64,000 bases of DNA from the NCBI RefSeq assembly GCF_002584535.1, contig NZ_NUOT01000012.1, positions 1 to 64,000 of the forward strand, in the 5' to 3' direction. Under the pieces are notes generated by a model. The model was not told where the DNA came from. It was given only the letters and a program-made list of their open reading frames with translations, and made no database searches. Position numbers and translations under genes: made by a program. Positions 34,184-43,275 of the stretch are shown piece after piece. Origin of the DNA: Bacillus cereus. GTDB taxonomy: Bacteria; Bacillota; Bacilli; Bacillales; Bacillaceae_G. Each line of letters opens with the position of its first letter. The first letter of the stretch is position 1.

Positions 34184-35386
34184 ATGGGAGAAGCAGCACT
34201 CGTAAAACGAGAACCATTATGGACAAAAGAATTTATGGCGCTCATCTTAGCAAACTTATGTATGTTTTTAGGTTTTCAAATGTTAATTCCAACATTACCT
34301 GTTTATGTGAAAGAAATTGGTGGTACAAGTTCAAACATCGGATTTGTTGTTGGAATGTTTACTGTGGCAGCTTTAATTATTCGGCCACTCACTGGAAATG
34401 CACTACAAAAATTCAGTAAAAAGCTTATTTTAATGACTGGTACTGCAATTTGTTTACTAGCGATGGGCAGCTACCTATTTGCCTCCACTGTCTTCCTTCT
34501 TCTTGCTGTTCGCATTTTACACGGAGCTGGTTTTGGTATTACAACAACCACATATGGGACTGTAGTCTCTTACTTAATTCCTGCAGCACGCCGTGGCGAG
34601 GGTATGGGATATTTCGGCCTCTCTGGAACGATCGCGATGGCACTTGGTCCTCTTATCGGACTCTGGCTCATGCAGACTTATAGCTTTACGATTCTTTTTT
34701 TATGTGCGCTATCTTGCACAATAATTTCATTAATATTAACAAAGTTACTCAAAATTCAAGCAACTGAAAAACCAATTCCAGAAACACACGAAACGTTTTT
34801 AGATGGATTTATCGAAAGGAAAGCTTTACTTCCTTCATTATTAATACTATGTATTACATTAATGTACGGAGGAATTGGGAGCTTTATCACGTTATTCGCA
34901 GCGCAAGTCGGTATCGCTGATATTAGCCTTTTCTTCTTATTTAACGCTCTTGCCATCGCAGTAACACGTCCCTTCTCCGGAAGGTTATACGATGTAAAGG
35001 GCCATACATTTGTGATTATTCCTGGTGTTATCTTAACATTTGCAGGTATTATCCTATTATCATATACAACAACAATACCAAGTTTAATTATTGCAGCAAG
35101 CTGTTACGGAAGTGGATTCGGCGCCATACAGCCCGCCTTACAAGCATGGATGATTGACCGTGTAGCTCCGCATCGCCGCGGCGTTGCTACTGCAACATTC
35201 TTTTCTGCATTTGACCTTGGCATTGGAGCAGGTGCTATTATCTTCGGATTCATCGCACACTTTACAGACTATGCAACTGTCTATCGTTATTCCTCTGTGT
35301 TACTTATCACGTTTCTGTTTATTTACATTACAAATGTACGAAAGCAAAAACAGATGGATAAAAAAAATGAAAAGGCTGCTGGATGA
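34184..35386 (+). CDS. MFS transporter (YfkF/YwoG-like)
   Basis: Twelve-helix carrier of 400 aa. The ATG at 34184 follows TAGGGGATGA; the longer frame from 34079 would begin upstream of the probable promoter and is rejected. Motifs: LGFQMLIPTLPVYVKEIGG in helix 1, RPLTGNALQKFSKKLIL (a variant of motif A lacking the usual D-x-x-GRR, so the loop 2-3 signature is weak), PFSGRLYDVKGH in the second half. Substrate unknown. A palindrome and a sigma-A-like promoter precede it. Confidence 0.85.
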   Translation: MGEAALVKREPLWTKEFMALILANLCMFLGFQMLIPTLPVYVKEIGGTSSNIGFVVGMFTVAALIIRPLTGNALQKFSKKLILMTGTAICLLAMGSYLFASTVFLLLAVRILHGAGFGITTTTYGTVVSYLIPAARRGEGMGYFGLSGTIAMALGPLIGLWLMQTYSFTILFLCALSCTIISLILTKLLKIQATEKPIPETHETFLDGFIERKALLPSLLILCITLMYGGIGSFITLFAAQVGIADISLFFLFNALAIAVTRPFSGRLYDVKGHTFVIIPGVILTFAGIILLSYTTTIPSLIIAASCYGSGFGAIQPALQAWMIDRVAPHRRGVATATFFSAFDLGIGAGAIIFGFIAHFTDYATVYRYSSVLLITFLFIYITNVRKQKQMDKKNEKAAG

Positions 35387-35400
35387 CCCAGCAGCCTTTT
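35370..35400. terminator. Bidirectional terminator
   Basis: AAAAGGCTGCTGG / CCCAGCAGCCTTTT, a 4-nt loop, overlapping the MFS stop codon and serving the convergent lipoprotein gene. Confidence 0.88.
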
Positions 35401-35407
35401 CTAACTC

Positions 35408-36322
35408 TTATTTATCACGATGATACTTTAAATTTGTTGTTACATTGTCTCCAAAATAAGTCTCAGACCCATTTTCTCCAGGAGCCAATATTTTCGTCGT
35501 TAACAGTACTTTATTTCCAGCTAATTGAATCGTTCCCTCTTGCAATACATTACTTCTTAGATTTGTAAATGTAAATGTTCCAACGCCATTATTATCAAAG
35601 GTAACAATAGCTCCTCCCTTTGCCCCATCCGGTCTCGCATTTGCACAATCTCTCGACTTTTGACCATGCATTTGTGCACCTAAATGAACTCTCGCTACAT
35701 TTTTTTCACTAAACTGGAGTATAACAAAAATCCCATTTCCACAATAGTCATCTGAATCTGTCCATTTCCCATTGTATGATGTAAAGTCTTTTACTTGTAC
35801 TACTTCTTTTTGGACATTTCCCTGCGGTTCAGATTCATTTTTCTTTTCAGTTTGCTCAGTTGTATTTTGTTTTTGACTCTCTTTCACGTTAAAAACTACT
35901 TTGAGCGGTTTTCCTATTTCTGAACCATCTGCTTTTCTCACTTTACTTGTTACAAATACCGTATATGTACCTTGTTTTTTCTCTTTATCCTTAGATTCAA
36001 TAATAAGCTTTGTTCCATCTATTTTTAGCTTACTATCTACCTTCGCATTTTCTTCATCCATTACATAAACAGATTCAGGTGTCACCGTACCTGGATCAAT
36101 TTTATGTTTCAAATCGATTTCCATTGGATCATTAGCAGTAATAGATGCCTGCACCGGAACTTCTTCAAATTGATCTTCCTTTGTAACCTTCTTTTCCTTT
36201 TCCTTCTCTTCCTTTTCCTTCTCTATTTTCGTATCAACTTGTTGCTTTTCAGAATTACAGCCTGATAAAATAGTCCCACATAAGATAAACATTATCATTA
36301 AAACCGTAGATCCATATTTCAT
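35408..36322 (-). CDS. Lipoprotein with Ig-like domain
   Basis: Exported lipoprotein of 304 aa. The signal peptide ends in the lipobox LSGC (Cys about 22), followed by a charged E/K linker. Residues 55-150 look like a bacterial Ig-like (SbsA-type) domain (ASITANDPMEIDLKHKIDPG, TYTVFVTSKVRKADGSEIG). The C-terminal 120 residues contain FTSYNGKWTDSDDYCGNGIF and a lipocalin-like beta pattern (GTFTFTNLRSNVLQEGTIQL). Two Cys (in DDYCGN and SRDCAN) may form a disulfide. Function unknown; surface location is predicted. Confidence 0.75.
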   Translation of the reverse strand: MKYGSTVLMIMFILCGTILSGCNSEKQQVDTKIEKEKEEKEKEKKVTKEDQFEEVPVQASITANDPMEIDLKHKIDPGTVTPESVYVMDEENAKVDSKLKIDGTKLIIESKDKEKKQGTYTVFVTSKVRKADGSEIGKPLKVVFNVKESQKQNTTEQTEKKNESEPQGNVQKEVVQVKDFTSYNGKWTDSDDYCGNGIFVILQFSEKNVARVHLGAQMHGQKSRDCANARPDGAKGGAIVTFDNNGVGTFTFTNLRSNVLQEGTIQLAGNKVLLTTKILAPGENGSETYFGDNVTTNLKYHRDK

Positions 36323-36856
36323 TACTTTTTCCCCCTACTTAATTCTAAGCTAGATTATACAATCTTTATTTAACTATCTATTATTCTACTCCCCTTAACA
36401 CTCTCACATTATACCAATTTTACAAAAATATAGAAATATCCATATTTATATGTTGTTTTATCACACCGGCTGCTTGTAATTCACAATAGCAGTTATGAAA
36501 TTCGTAATTGTAAATGGAAATTCTTTCGTCAGGAACAATGCCTACTTTTTACAAATAGTGAAATGAGTTTACTGATACATATTCATGCTATTACTTTGCA
36601 AGACATAATTTATGTTTCATATTTCTCTAGCATTAACCCAAAACATATACAAAGGGCCTTTACATCTAATGGTATTCCTTTACAAAAACATCCTAAATAC
36701 AACATTAAAACCAATTAAATCCAGGAGTTTCTTTAAATAAATGTAAACTTTTAACCCCTTTGTAAATTTAGTGTTAATTTTATCAGTAAATCGTTTACAG
36801 TACCTCAAATTTTAGTTGATAATTACACCGTACATGAAATTTAAGGAGTGAAATGT
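36323..36856. other. Long intergenic region upstream of Na/Pi transporter
   Basis: About 530 bp, AT-rich, without a convincing gene. Repeated TTTACA-like words (e.g. 36428, 36548, 36660, 36680, 36796) and TTTTAACC / GTGTTAATT near 36750-36780 could be PhoP or other regulator half-sites, but spacing does not fit the 11-bp Pho-box period, so I do not call them. Confidence 0.4.
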
Positions 36857-38512
36857 GTGGAATTTAATGTTCAAGACATGATCTTCCAGTTTATTGGTGG
36901 ATTAGGTATTTTCTTATTCGGGATTAAGTACATGGGGGACGGACTGCAACAAGCAGCTGGTGATCGCCTCCGCGACATACTTGATCGCTTTACAACTAAC
37001 CCACTTATGGGCGTACTAGCAGGTATGTTAGTTACCGTACTCATTCAATCTAGTTCAGGAACAACTGCTTTAACAGTTGGACTTGTAAGTGCTGGATTTA
37101 TGACGCTAAGACAGGCAATTGGTGTTATTATGGGGGCAAATATTGGTACGACCGTTACAGCATTTATTATTGGAATTAAAATCGGAGAATATGCTCTTCC
37201 AATTATGGCAGTTGGAGCAATCTTACTATTCTTCTTTAAAAATAAAAAAGTCCAATCTCTCGGACAAGTCGTTTTCGGATTCGGTATGTTATTCTTCGGT
37301 TTGGAATTAATGAGCACAGGTATGAAACCTCTTCATTCTTTAGAATCTTTCCAAGAATTAACTGTTAGTATGAGTAACAGTCCAGTCCTAGGGGTTATCG
37401 TAGGTACAGTCTTTACATTAATTGTACAAAGCTCAAGCGCAACAATTGGGATCTTACAAGAATTATTTGGCCAAGGTGCAATCGATTTAAAAGCTGCTCT
37501 ACCTGTACTATTCGGTGATAATATCGGAACAACAATTACAGCTGTATTAGCAGCGATTGGTACTTCTATTGCAGCAAGACGCGCAGCACTAGTACACGTT
37601 ATCTTTAACATAGTTGGTACCATCATCTTTACAATTTTATTAGTACCATTTACAAATTTGATTCAATATTTCCAGACATCGTTAAACTTAAATCCAGAAA
37701 TGACAATTGCTTTTGCTCATGGAACATTTAACGTAACGAATGCGATTATTCAATTCCCATTCATTGCAGTGTTAGCATGGATTGTAACAAAGATTATTCG
37801 CGGAGAAGATGCTGCAATTGACTTTAAACCACAGCACTTAAATCCAATCTTTATTGAACAATCTCCTGCCATTGCCTTAACAGAGGCGCAAAAAGAAATT
37901 ATTCGTATGGCAGAGTTCTCATTACACGGACTAAAAGAAGCAACTCAATTTTTAAATACAAAAGAAAAGAAACATGCTAATACGGCAGCTCAATTAGAAG
38001 GTGCTATTAACAACTTAGATAGAAGAATTACCGATTATTTAGTATTACTTTCTGAAAAACCACTTTCACCAATGGATTCCGAAAAACATTCAGCCTTAGC
38101 ATCTGTTGTCGGAGATATTGAGCGTATTGGAGACCATGTAGAAAACGTTGTGGAGCTTGTAGACTCTCAAATTTCTAATCGCATAACACTATCAGATGAA
38201 GCAATGGCAGAACTAAATGAAATGCTTGAACTTACAACTTCAACATTGCAAGATGCAATTGGCGCTTTAACAAACTTTGACACTGCACTCGCACAAACAG
38301 TCATTACAAAAGAACGTAAAATTGATCAAATGGAACGTGTGTTGCGTAAACGCCACGTACTACGCTTAAATGAACGTAGTTGCTCTGGTGATGCGAGTAT
38401 CATCTTTGTTGATATGGTAAGTAATTTAGAGCGTATCGGTGATCACGCTGTCAATATTGCAGATGGAGTTTTAGGAGAACAAGGAAAATTCACATTAAAA
38501 CAAACACTATAG
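36857..38512 (+). CDS. Na/Pi cotransporter family protein with PhoU-like tail
   Basis: Membrane protein of 551 aa. The GTG at 36857 has AAGGAG 8 nt upstream; an upstream GTG at 36848 overlaps that site. Two inverted PNaS repeats carry the hallmark QSSSGTTALTVGLVSAGF and QSSSATIGILQELFGQG (the QSSS motifs coordinate substrate), each with GANIGTT / GDNIGTT. The cytoplasmic C-terminus (about 340-551) has two PhoU-like helical domains (ASVVGDIERIGDHVENVVEL and MVSNLERIGDHAVNIADGV). It probably moves phosphate with sodium, either way. A terminator follows. Confidence 0.92.
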   Translation: MEFNVQDMIFQFIGGLGIFLFGIKYMGDGLQQAAGDRLRDILDRFTTNPLMGVLAGMLVTVLIQSSSGTTALTVGLVSAGFMTLRQAIGVIMGANIGTTVTAFIIGIKIGEYALPIMAVGAILLFFFKNKKVQSLGQVVFGFGMLFFGLELMSTGMKPLHSLESFQELTVSMSNSPVLGVIVGTVFTLIVQSSSATIGILQELFGQGAIDLKAALPVLFGDNIGTTITAVLAAIGTSIAARRAALVHVIFNIVGTIIFTILLVPFTNLIQYFQTSLNLNPEMTIAFAHGTFNVTNAIIQFPFIAVLAWIVTKIIRGEDAAIDFKPQHLNPIFIEQSPAIALTEAQKEIIRMAEFSLHGLKEATQFLNTKEKKHANTAAQLEGAINNLDRRITDYLVLLSEKPLSPMDSEKHSALASVVGDIERIGDHVENVVELVDSQISNRITLSDEAMAELNEMLELTTSTLQDAIGALTNFDTALAQTVITKERKIDQMERVLRKRHVLRLNERSCSGDASIIFVDMVSNLERIGDHAVNIADGVLGEQGKFTLKQTL

Positions 38513-38515
38513 TAC

Positions 38516-38549
38516 AAAAAAAGACGTCCTGGATAAGGGCGTCTTTTTT
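38516..38549 (+). terminator. Terminator of Na/Pi transporter
   Basis: AAAAAGACGTCC / GGGCGTCTTTTTT stem with a 7-nt loop, 4 nt after the stop. Confidence 0.88.
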
Positions 38550-38572
38550 CATATATTTAGATAGATCCGATA

Positions 38573-39085
38573 TTATAACGCCTTCACAATTGTTCTTCCC
38601 TTTAATTTCCCTTGCAGTATAAGGTCAAATTTATCATTTACTTCTTCTAATGTGCATTCTGTCGTATAAGGTAATAAGTTTAGATTTTTCCACTCATCTC
38701 CTAATATTGAGCAAATCTGCTTTCTTAATATCATTGGACATTGTACAGAATCTACTCCGAGCAAATGAATGCCACGCAGGATAAATGGATATACGGAAGT
38801 TTTAAATTCATGTCCTGCAACGTTACCACACGTCGTTACACTTCCTCCGTATTGAAAGTGGTTGCTAATGTATTTCTGCCAACTGTGTCAATTACACCCG
38901 CATAAATTCCTTTAAACATCAGTTTTCCAGATTGATCATTTATTTCATCTCGATGAATAATTTCTTTCGCACCTAAATGAAGCAACATTTCTTTCTCTTC
39001 CATTTTTTCAGTCGCAGCTACTATCTCATATCCTAAGTGCGCTAAAATGCTAACTGCGACACTTCCCATTCCGCCTTTTCGACGT
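38573..39085 (-). pseudogene. Truncated, frameshifted YhdH/AcuI-type quinone oxidoreductase
   Basis: Two adjacent minus-strand frames rebuild the C-terminal half of a zinc-type medium-chain reductase: GGMGSVAVSILAHLGYEIVA (the nucleotide-binding GGxGSVA, 39075 side), IYAGVIDTVGRNTLATT, then after a frameshift near 38850 YGGSVTTCGNVAGHEFKTSV, YPFILRGIHLLGVDSVQCP and LQGKLKGRTIVKAL (end at 38573). The N-terminal half (about 145 aa of about 330) is missing. Homology stops exactly at the inner edge of the left 102-bp repeat (39070-39075, GGCGGA), so the gene was broken by the rearrangement that placed hbl here. Confidence 0.82.
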
Positions 39086-39171
39086 ACAATGAACTTCAAC
39101 AATTACTAGCCTCTTTCTAAACATTTCTCTTCATTTATCAACCTGTTTATACTTTTTTCAAACTTTGCAAC
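39070..39171. repeat. Left 102-bp direct repeat flanking hbl
   Basis: From TCCGCCTTTTCGACG to CAAACTTTGCAAC. It matches 45581-45682 in the same orientation at 101 of 102 positions (only mismatch G at 39091 versus C). The repeat abuts the truncated reductase on the left and the hblB terminator on the right. Confidence 0.95.
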
Positions 39172-39193
39172 TGAACCCTTTTCGGGTTCAGTT
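39169..39193 (-). terminator. Hairpin at end of hblB
   Basis: AACTGAACCC / GGGTTCAGTT stem with a 5-nt loop spanning the hblB stop. T-tract absent on the minus strand, so termination may be imperfect. Its left arm touches the direct repeat. Confidence 0.65.
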
Positions 39194-40588
39194 CATTATA
39201 TTTTCTACCTTGTCTTTATATACAACGTATTCTTTCCCATCCACTACTGCTACCACCGCAAATTCATCTTTTGGATTGAATGAAAGCCAGTCAGCCCACA
39301 TGTTTGTATTTGGTCCTCCACTCCACATATTATGAACAGTATTTTTAGTTAAATTCATAACTTTATAAGACGCATTTGGTGCATTTGTTCCAGTCTTTAT
39401 TTCAAATGTGTATGCGTTATGAATTTTTTTATAAAAGTAGAAAACGTTTGATGGACGAAGCTGATTCATAAGATCCTGTTCTTTTTTCTCTGCAATTTTC
39501 ATCCCTTCTTGTAATGTGACAACATCTGTTTTTAATGTTTTCCAGCTCTCTTTAGCTGCATCCAAGTTAGGTTTCAAGAATTTAAATTTATTTTGATCCG
39601 CTTTTTCAGATGCCTTATCAATATGTTCCAGCACTCCTGAATATTTAGAATCTAAATCATGCCATTGCGCGGACATATAAGTAAGAGAAGTAATGGCTTT
39701 ATCAATTGCACTATGCATATCACTAATATTATGAAACGCAACTCCAACTACACGATTTAATGTTATTTTATAATCTACAGTCTGACGTAATTGTGATAAT
39801 AAAGGCTCTAAACTTGATAACTTACTTCTTGCATCACCTATCATTATACCACCAGCAATCATCGTGGGGAAAAAGGGGATTTTCACCATTGTCAATCCTT
39901 TAGATTCTATGCCTTTCTGATAGTTTATATCCGCTAAAACTTCATCTAAACGCTTTTGGTCAGTCTCCACATCAGCACCTTGGTTTTTTAAAATCGATTG
40001 TAAAGTCTCTTTATGGCTTCCAAATGTTCTAACATCTTCTCCAATAGCGTCTTTTAATTTAGTTAATTCTTCTATTAATGCTTTTGCAGACTTTTGGTTT
40101 TGTTGAATTCCCCCCCATAAATCTGTAATCCCTTTTTTTAAAGTATCTCCATTCCCTGTATTAATCGCTTCTACTAATGTTCCATAATAATTTTCAAATG
40201 TTGTATCGTATTCAATAATGCCTGTTAATGTATCTAAAAGTTGTTTTTTTACTTTCGTATTCCATGTAACAGCATGTTCTCTAGCGTTCTTTTGATCTTG
40301 TGCAATTTTAATAGGTAAATCTGCATACCCATTAATAGTAATTCCTTCAAAACTCACATCTGGATTATTAATTAACAAATAAGAATATTCATTCATAGAT
40401 TTTGCAAATAACCCAGCATCTTGCAAAGCTTTTTTCATCTGCTCTTCATTTGCTGAAAGAGATATATCTCCATTGTTCGTTTGTTGAATTTCACTTGCAA
40501 AAGTTGCTACTGGTGTAACTGCATAAGTTGTTGTAATAGTTAAAAACGTCGATACAGCGAGTATTTTGTAAGGAATTTTTTTTATCAT
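39188..40588 (-). CDS. hblB: Hemolysin BL component B' (HblB)
   Basis: Secreted protein of 466 aa, the reported HblB length. A signal peptide (KIPYKILAVSTFLTITTTYA, cleavage near TFAS-E) leads into a ClyA-like alpha-helical fold. Residues 1-370 closely parallel HblA (AGLFAKSMNEYSYLLINNPD versus AGLFAKSMNAYSYMLIKNPD). The last 80-90 residues are an extra domain absent from HblA (KIHNAYTFEIKTGTN, NMWSGGPNTNMWADWLSF). Spacing of 231 bp from hblA contains scraps of hblD, indicating origin by duplication. B' is thought to modulate Hbl activity; it is not essential in all models. Confidence 0.93.
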   Translation of the reverse strand: MIKKIPYKILAVSTFLTITTTYAVTPVATFASEIQQTNNGDISLSANEEQMKKALQDAGLFAKSMNEYSYLLINNPDVSFEGITINGYADLPIKIAQDQKNAREHAVTWNTKVKKQLLDTLTGIIEYDTTFENYYGTLVEAINTGNGDTLKKGITDLWGGIQQNQKSAKALIEELTKLKDAIGEDVRTFGSHKETLQSILKNQGADVETDQKRLDEVLADINYQKGIESKGLTMVKIPFFPTMIAGGIMIGDARSKLSSLEPLLSQLRQTVDYKITLNRVVGVAFHNISDMHSAIDKAITSLTYMSAQWHDLDSKYSGVLEHIDKASEKADQNKFKFLKPNLDAAKESWKTLKTDVVTLQEGMKIAEKKEQDLMNQLRPSNVFYFYKKIHNAYTFEIKTGTNAPNASYKVMNLTKNTVHNMWSGGPNTNMWADWLSFNPKDEFAVVAVVDGKEYVVYKDKVENIMN

Positions 40589-40691
40589 TTCATATTCCCC
40601 CTATGTAGGTTTTGATTATAGGTTCTATTCCTCTTTAAAAATAAAATGAGTTCTGCATCTTTATGAATATCATTCAAAGAGAATTTATAGT

Positions 40692-40726
40692 GAAAGGCGA
40701 AGTCCTTAATCAGACTCCGCCTTTTC
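40692..40726 (-). terminator. Hairpin in hblA-hblB spacer
   Basis: GAAAGGCGAAGTC / GACTCCGCCTTTTC stem with an 8-nt loop. On the minus strand it reads as a GC-rich stem ending in CGCCTTTCAC, a probable partial terminator between hblCDA and hblB. A 31/36 match occurs at 45557-45591 beside the right direct repeat. Confidence 0.6.
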
Positions 40727-40819
40727 GGTGTATTACAAATTGTTAAATTAATATTTAACGATTTGTTCCTAGGTTTTCTATGTTTTTTTAGGCGATTTTA
40801 TAATAGAGCCGATCTTTCC

Positions 40820-41947
40820 CTATTGTTGTGGAGTAACAGATTCCACTTTTAATTCTTTTATCCCTTCTTTTAATGTGACAGCATCCGTTCTTAATGTTTT
40901 CCAACTGTCTTTAGCAGCATTCAAGTTAGGTTTTAAGAATTTAAATTTATTTTGATCCGCTTTTTGAGATGCAGTCTCAATATGTCCCAGTACTCCCGAA
41001 TATTGAGAATCTAAATCATGCCATTGCGTGGACATATAAGTAAGAGCATTAATAGCATCATCAAGCGCACTATGCATCTCACTAATATTATTGTAAGCAA
41101 CTCCAACTACACGATTTAATGTTGTTTTATTATCTACAGTCTTACGTAATTCAGCTAATAAAGGCTCTAATTTGCCTAAATTATCTCTTGCTATACCGAC
41201 TATGATTCCACCAATTATCGGTAGGCCCAAAATAGCACCCTTCATTACATTAAATCCATCAGATTCTAATTGTTTATAATAGTTTACTGAGCCTAAAACT
41301 TCATTTAGACGCTTTTCATCAGCCTCAACATCAGCACCTTGGTTTTTTAAAATCGACTTCAACTGATCTTTATTGCTTCCAAATGCTCTAACATCTTCTC
41401 CAATAGCGTCTCTTAACTTAGTTAATTCTGCTATTAAATTTTGTGCACCCTTTTGGTTTTGTTGAATTTCACCTCGTAAATCTGTAATCCCTTCTTTTAA
41501 AGTATCTCCATCCCCTGTATTAATCGCCTCTACTATTGTGTCGTAATAATTATCAAATGTTGTATCGTATTCAACAATGCCTGTCAATGTATCTAAAAGC
41601 TGTTTTTTTACTTGCGTATCCCATGTAACAGCATGTGCTCTTGCATTCTTTTGATCTTGCACAATTTTACCAGGTAAATCTTCATACCCATTAATCGTAA
41701 TTCCTTCAAAGTTCACATCTGGATTCTTAATTAACATATAAGAATAGGCATTCATAGATTTTGCAAATAACCCAGCCTTTTGCAAAGTTTCTTTCATTTT
41801 CACTTCATTTGCTGAAAGAGATGTATCTCCATTATTCGTTTGTTCAATTTCACTTGCATAAGTTGCTACTGGTGAGACTACAGAAGTTGTTGTCATAGTT
41901 AAAAGCGCCGATGCAACGATTAATTTGTAAGGGATTTTTTTCATCAT
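40820..41947 (-). CDS. hblA: Hemolysin BL binding component B (HblA)
   Basis: Secreted pore-toxin subunit of 375 aa, the normal size. Signal peptide (KIPYKLIVASALLTMTTTSV, cleavage near YAS-E). It is an all-helical ClyA-type protein with a central beta-tongue hydrophobic patch (AILGLPIIGGIIVGIARDNL, about residues 243-262). HblA binds target cells first and then recruits L1 and L2. GGAGGAA upstream of ATGATG. It lies 28 nt after hblD. PlcR-dependent through the operon promoter. Confidence 0.95.
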   Translation of the reverse strand: MMKKIPYKLIVASALLTMTTTSVVSPVATYASEIEQTNNGDTSLSANEVKMKETLQKAGLFAKSMNAYSYMLIKNPDVNFEGITINGYEDLPGKIVQDQKNARAHAVTWDTQVKKQLLDTLTGIVEYDTTFDNYYDTIVEAINTGDGDTLKEGITDLRGEIQQNQKGAQNLIAELTKLRDAIGEDVRAFGSNKDQLKSILKNQGADVEADEKRLNEVLGSVNYYKQLESDGFNVMKGAILGLPIIGGIIVGIARDNLGKLEPLLAELRKTVDNKTTLNRVVGVAYNNISEMHSALDDAINALTYMSTQWHDLDSQYSGVLGHIETASQKADQNKFKFLKPNLNAAKDSWKTLRTDAVTLKEGIKELKVESVTPQQ

Positions 41948-41975
41948 TTCATATTCCTCCTATAGGTTTTGATTT

Positions 41976-43205
41976 TTAATTCTTTGCTTCTTGTGTAAAA
42001 GCGATGTCTTTCGAAATGAATTCTGCATCTTTATGAATATCACTCCAACTTTGTTTAGCAGCTTTTAAATCATCAAGTATTAAAGAGAATTTATGTTCTT
42101 GCATAGAGTCGATATTATCATGTAAATCTGTATAATTAGCCCCCATTTTATTCCATTGTTGTTGGATATTTGTTAGAGACATTATCGCTTGATCCACTGT
42201 TTGATATAAATCTGTCAAAGTTGCTTTCGCGTTAGTAAGCGAAATAACTGCTTGGCTAGCAAGATCGGCTTTCGTACTTAGTTCACCGATTTTTTTAGAA
42301 ATTTCGTTATAGGAGTTCATATGATTAGACGCCGTGACACCAGATGCTGTTCCTAAACCGATACCAGCTGCACCGAGAGCTGCAAGGCCACCAACAACAG
42401 CTGGTGTTGCTGTACCGCCAGTCACAACAATTACTACTCCTCCTGCGATGGCTGCAGCAACTAAAATGAATGCTCCCAATCCACCACCAATTGACCATGC
42501 TAATACATTGTTAAAATGCTCTGTCTGAGTAGAACGTAGCTTCTCAATTTCAGCTTGAAGTTGTGGAATCAGGGCATTATTTCCAGCTAATAGTGCCGTT
42601 AATCCACCTTGTCCATCTGGGCCACCAACATTATTTTTAAACCCTGTAGAATTGTCATACAGTTTTGTTTTGAAGTCTTGTAACATCTTAATTACTTCTG
42701 TAACTTCTTTTGAATTTGTATTAATTGTAGTGATTAAATCATTTAAACCCTCTTTTAACTCTGCTTTATCTTTCTTTTGTACAGCAGCTTCCAATATATC
42801 GTAATAATTTTTAAATTGTTCATCGTAATTTACAATATTACGTGCTGTTTTTTGAATCTTCGGCTTCGCTGTATCTAACCAATAATTTGCATTGATTCGT
42901 GACAGTTCCTGATTAAGGTGAATATTTTTAATTAATTCTGCTCCTTCTGAACCCAAATCAATATTGGATAAATTTATATTTGGTTGTTTAATCATTGTTT
43001 TTGCGTACAAATCCATTACAAGAATATGAGATCCTGTTTCAGCTAATGCTTTCTTCAGCCCTTCAGGTCCTAATTCATAATTCCCTACTTTTTGTTCTTG
43101 AGCGGTCTGTTCTTGTGCAAGTACATGAATAGTGTTACCGTTAGTAGTAGTTATAAGTGTTGCTAGAGTGGCTACAGCTAACACTTTAAATGGAAGTTTT
43201 TTCAT
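41976..43205 (-). CDS. hblD: Hemolysin BL lytic component L1 (HblD)
   Basis: Secreted toxin subunit of 409 aa. Signal peptide ends near VLA-QE. Long helices flank a hydrophobic hairpin rich in Gly/Ala/Val (LAWSIGGGLGAFILVAAAIA, GGVVIVVTGGTATPAVVGG, about residues 238-280), the presumed membrane-inserting tongue. Strong GAAGGAG site. It lies 70 nt after hblC and 28 nt before hblA. Part of its 3' end is duplicated in the hblA-hblB spacer (matches at 42012-42041 and 42079-42094). Confidence 0.95.
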   Translation of the reverse strand: MKKLPFKVLAVATLATLITTTNGNTIHVLAQEQTAQEQKVGNYELGPEGLKKALAETGSHILVMDLYAKTMIKQPNINLSNIDLGSEGAELIKNIHLNQELSRINANYWLDTAKPKIQKTARNIVNYDEQFKNYYDILEAAVQKKDKAELKEGLNDLITTINTNSKEVTEVIKMLQDFKTKLYDNSTGFKNNVGGPDGQGGLTALLAGNNALIPQLQAEIEKLRSTQTEHFNNVLAWSIGGGLGAFILVAAAIAGGVVIVVTGGTATPAVVGGLAALGAAGIGLGTASGVTASNHMNSYNEISKKIGELSTKADLASQAVISLTNAKATLTDLYQTVDQAIMSLTNIQQQWNKMGANYTDLHDNIDSMQEHKFSLILDDLKAAKQSWSDIHKDAEFISKDIAFTQEAKN

Positions 43206-43275
43206 AACTATTCTCCTTCTCAGTTTTTTGATAGATTCTTATAATCTTTAAATTATTTTCATTAAATTCATAATA

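Noticed and set aside
36740-36800. Pho-box-like TTTAACC / GTGTTAA words before the Na/Pi transporter
   Set aside because: Spacing does not follow the 6+5 direct repeat period of PhoP sites.
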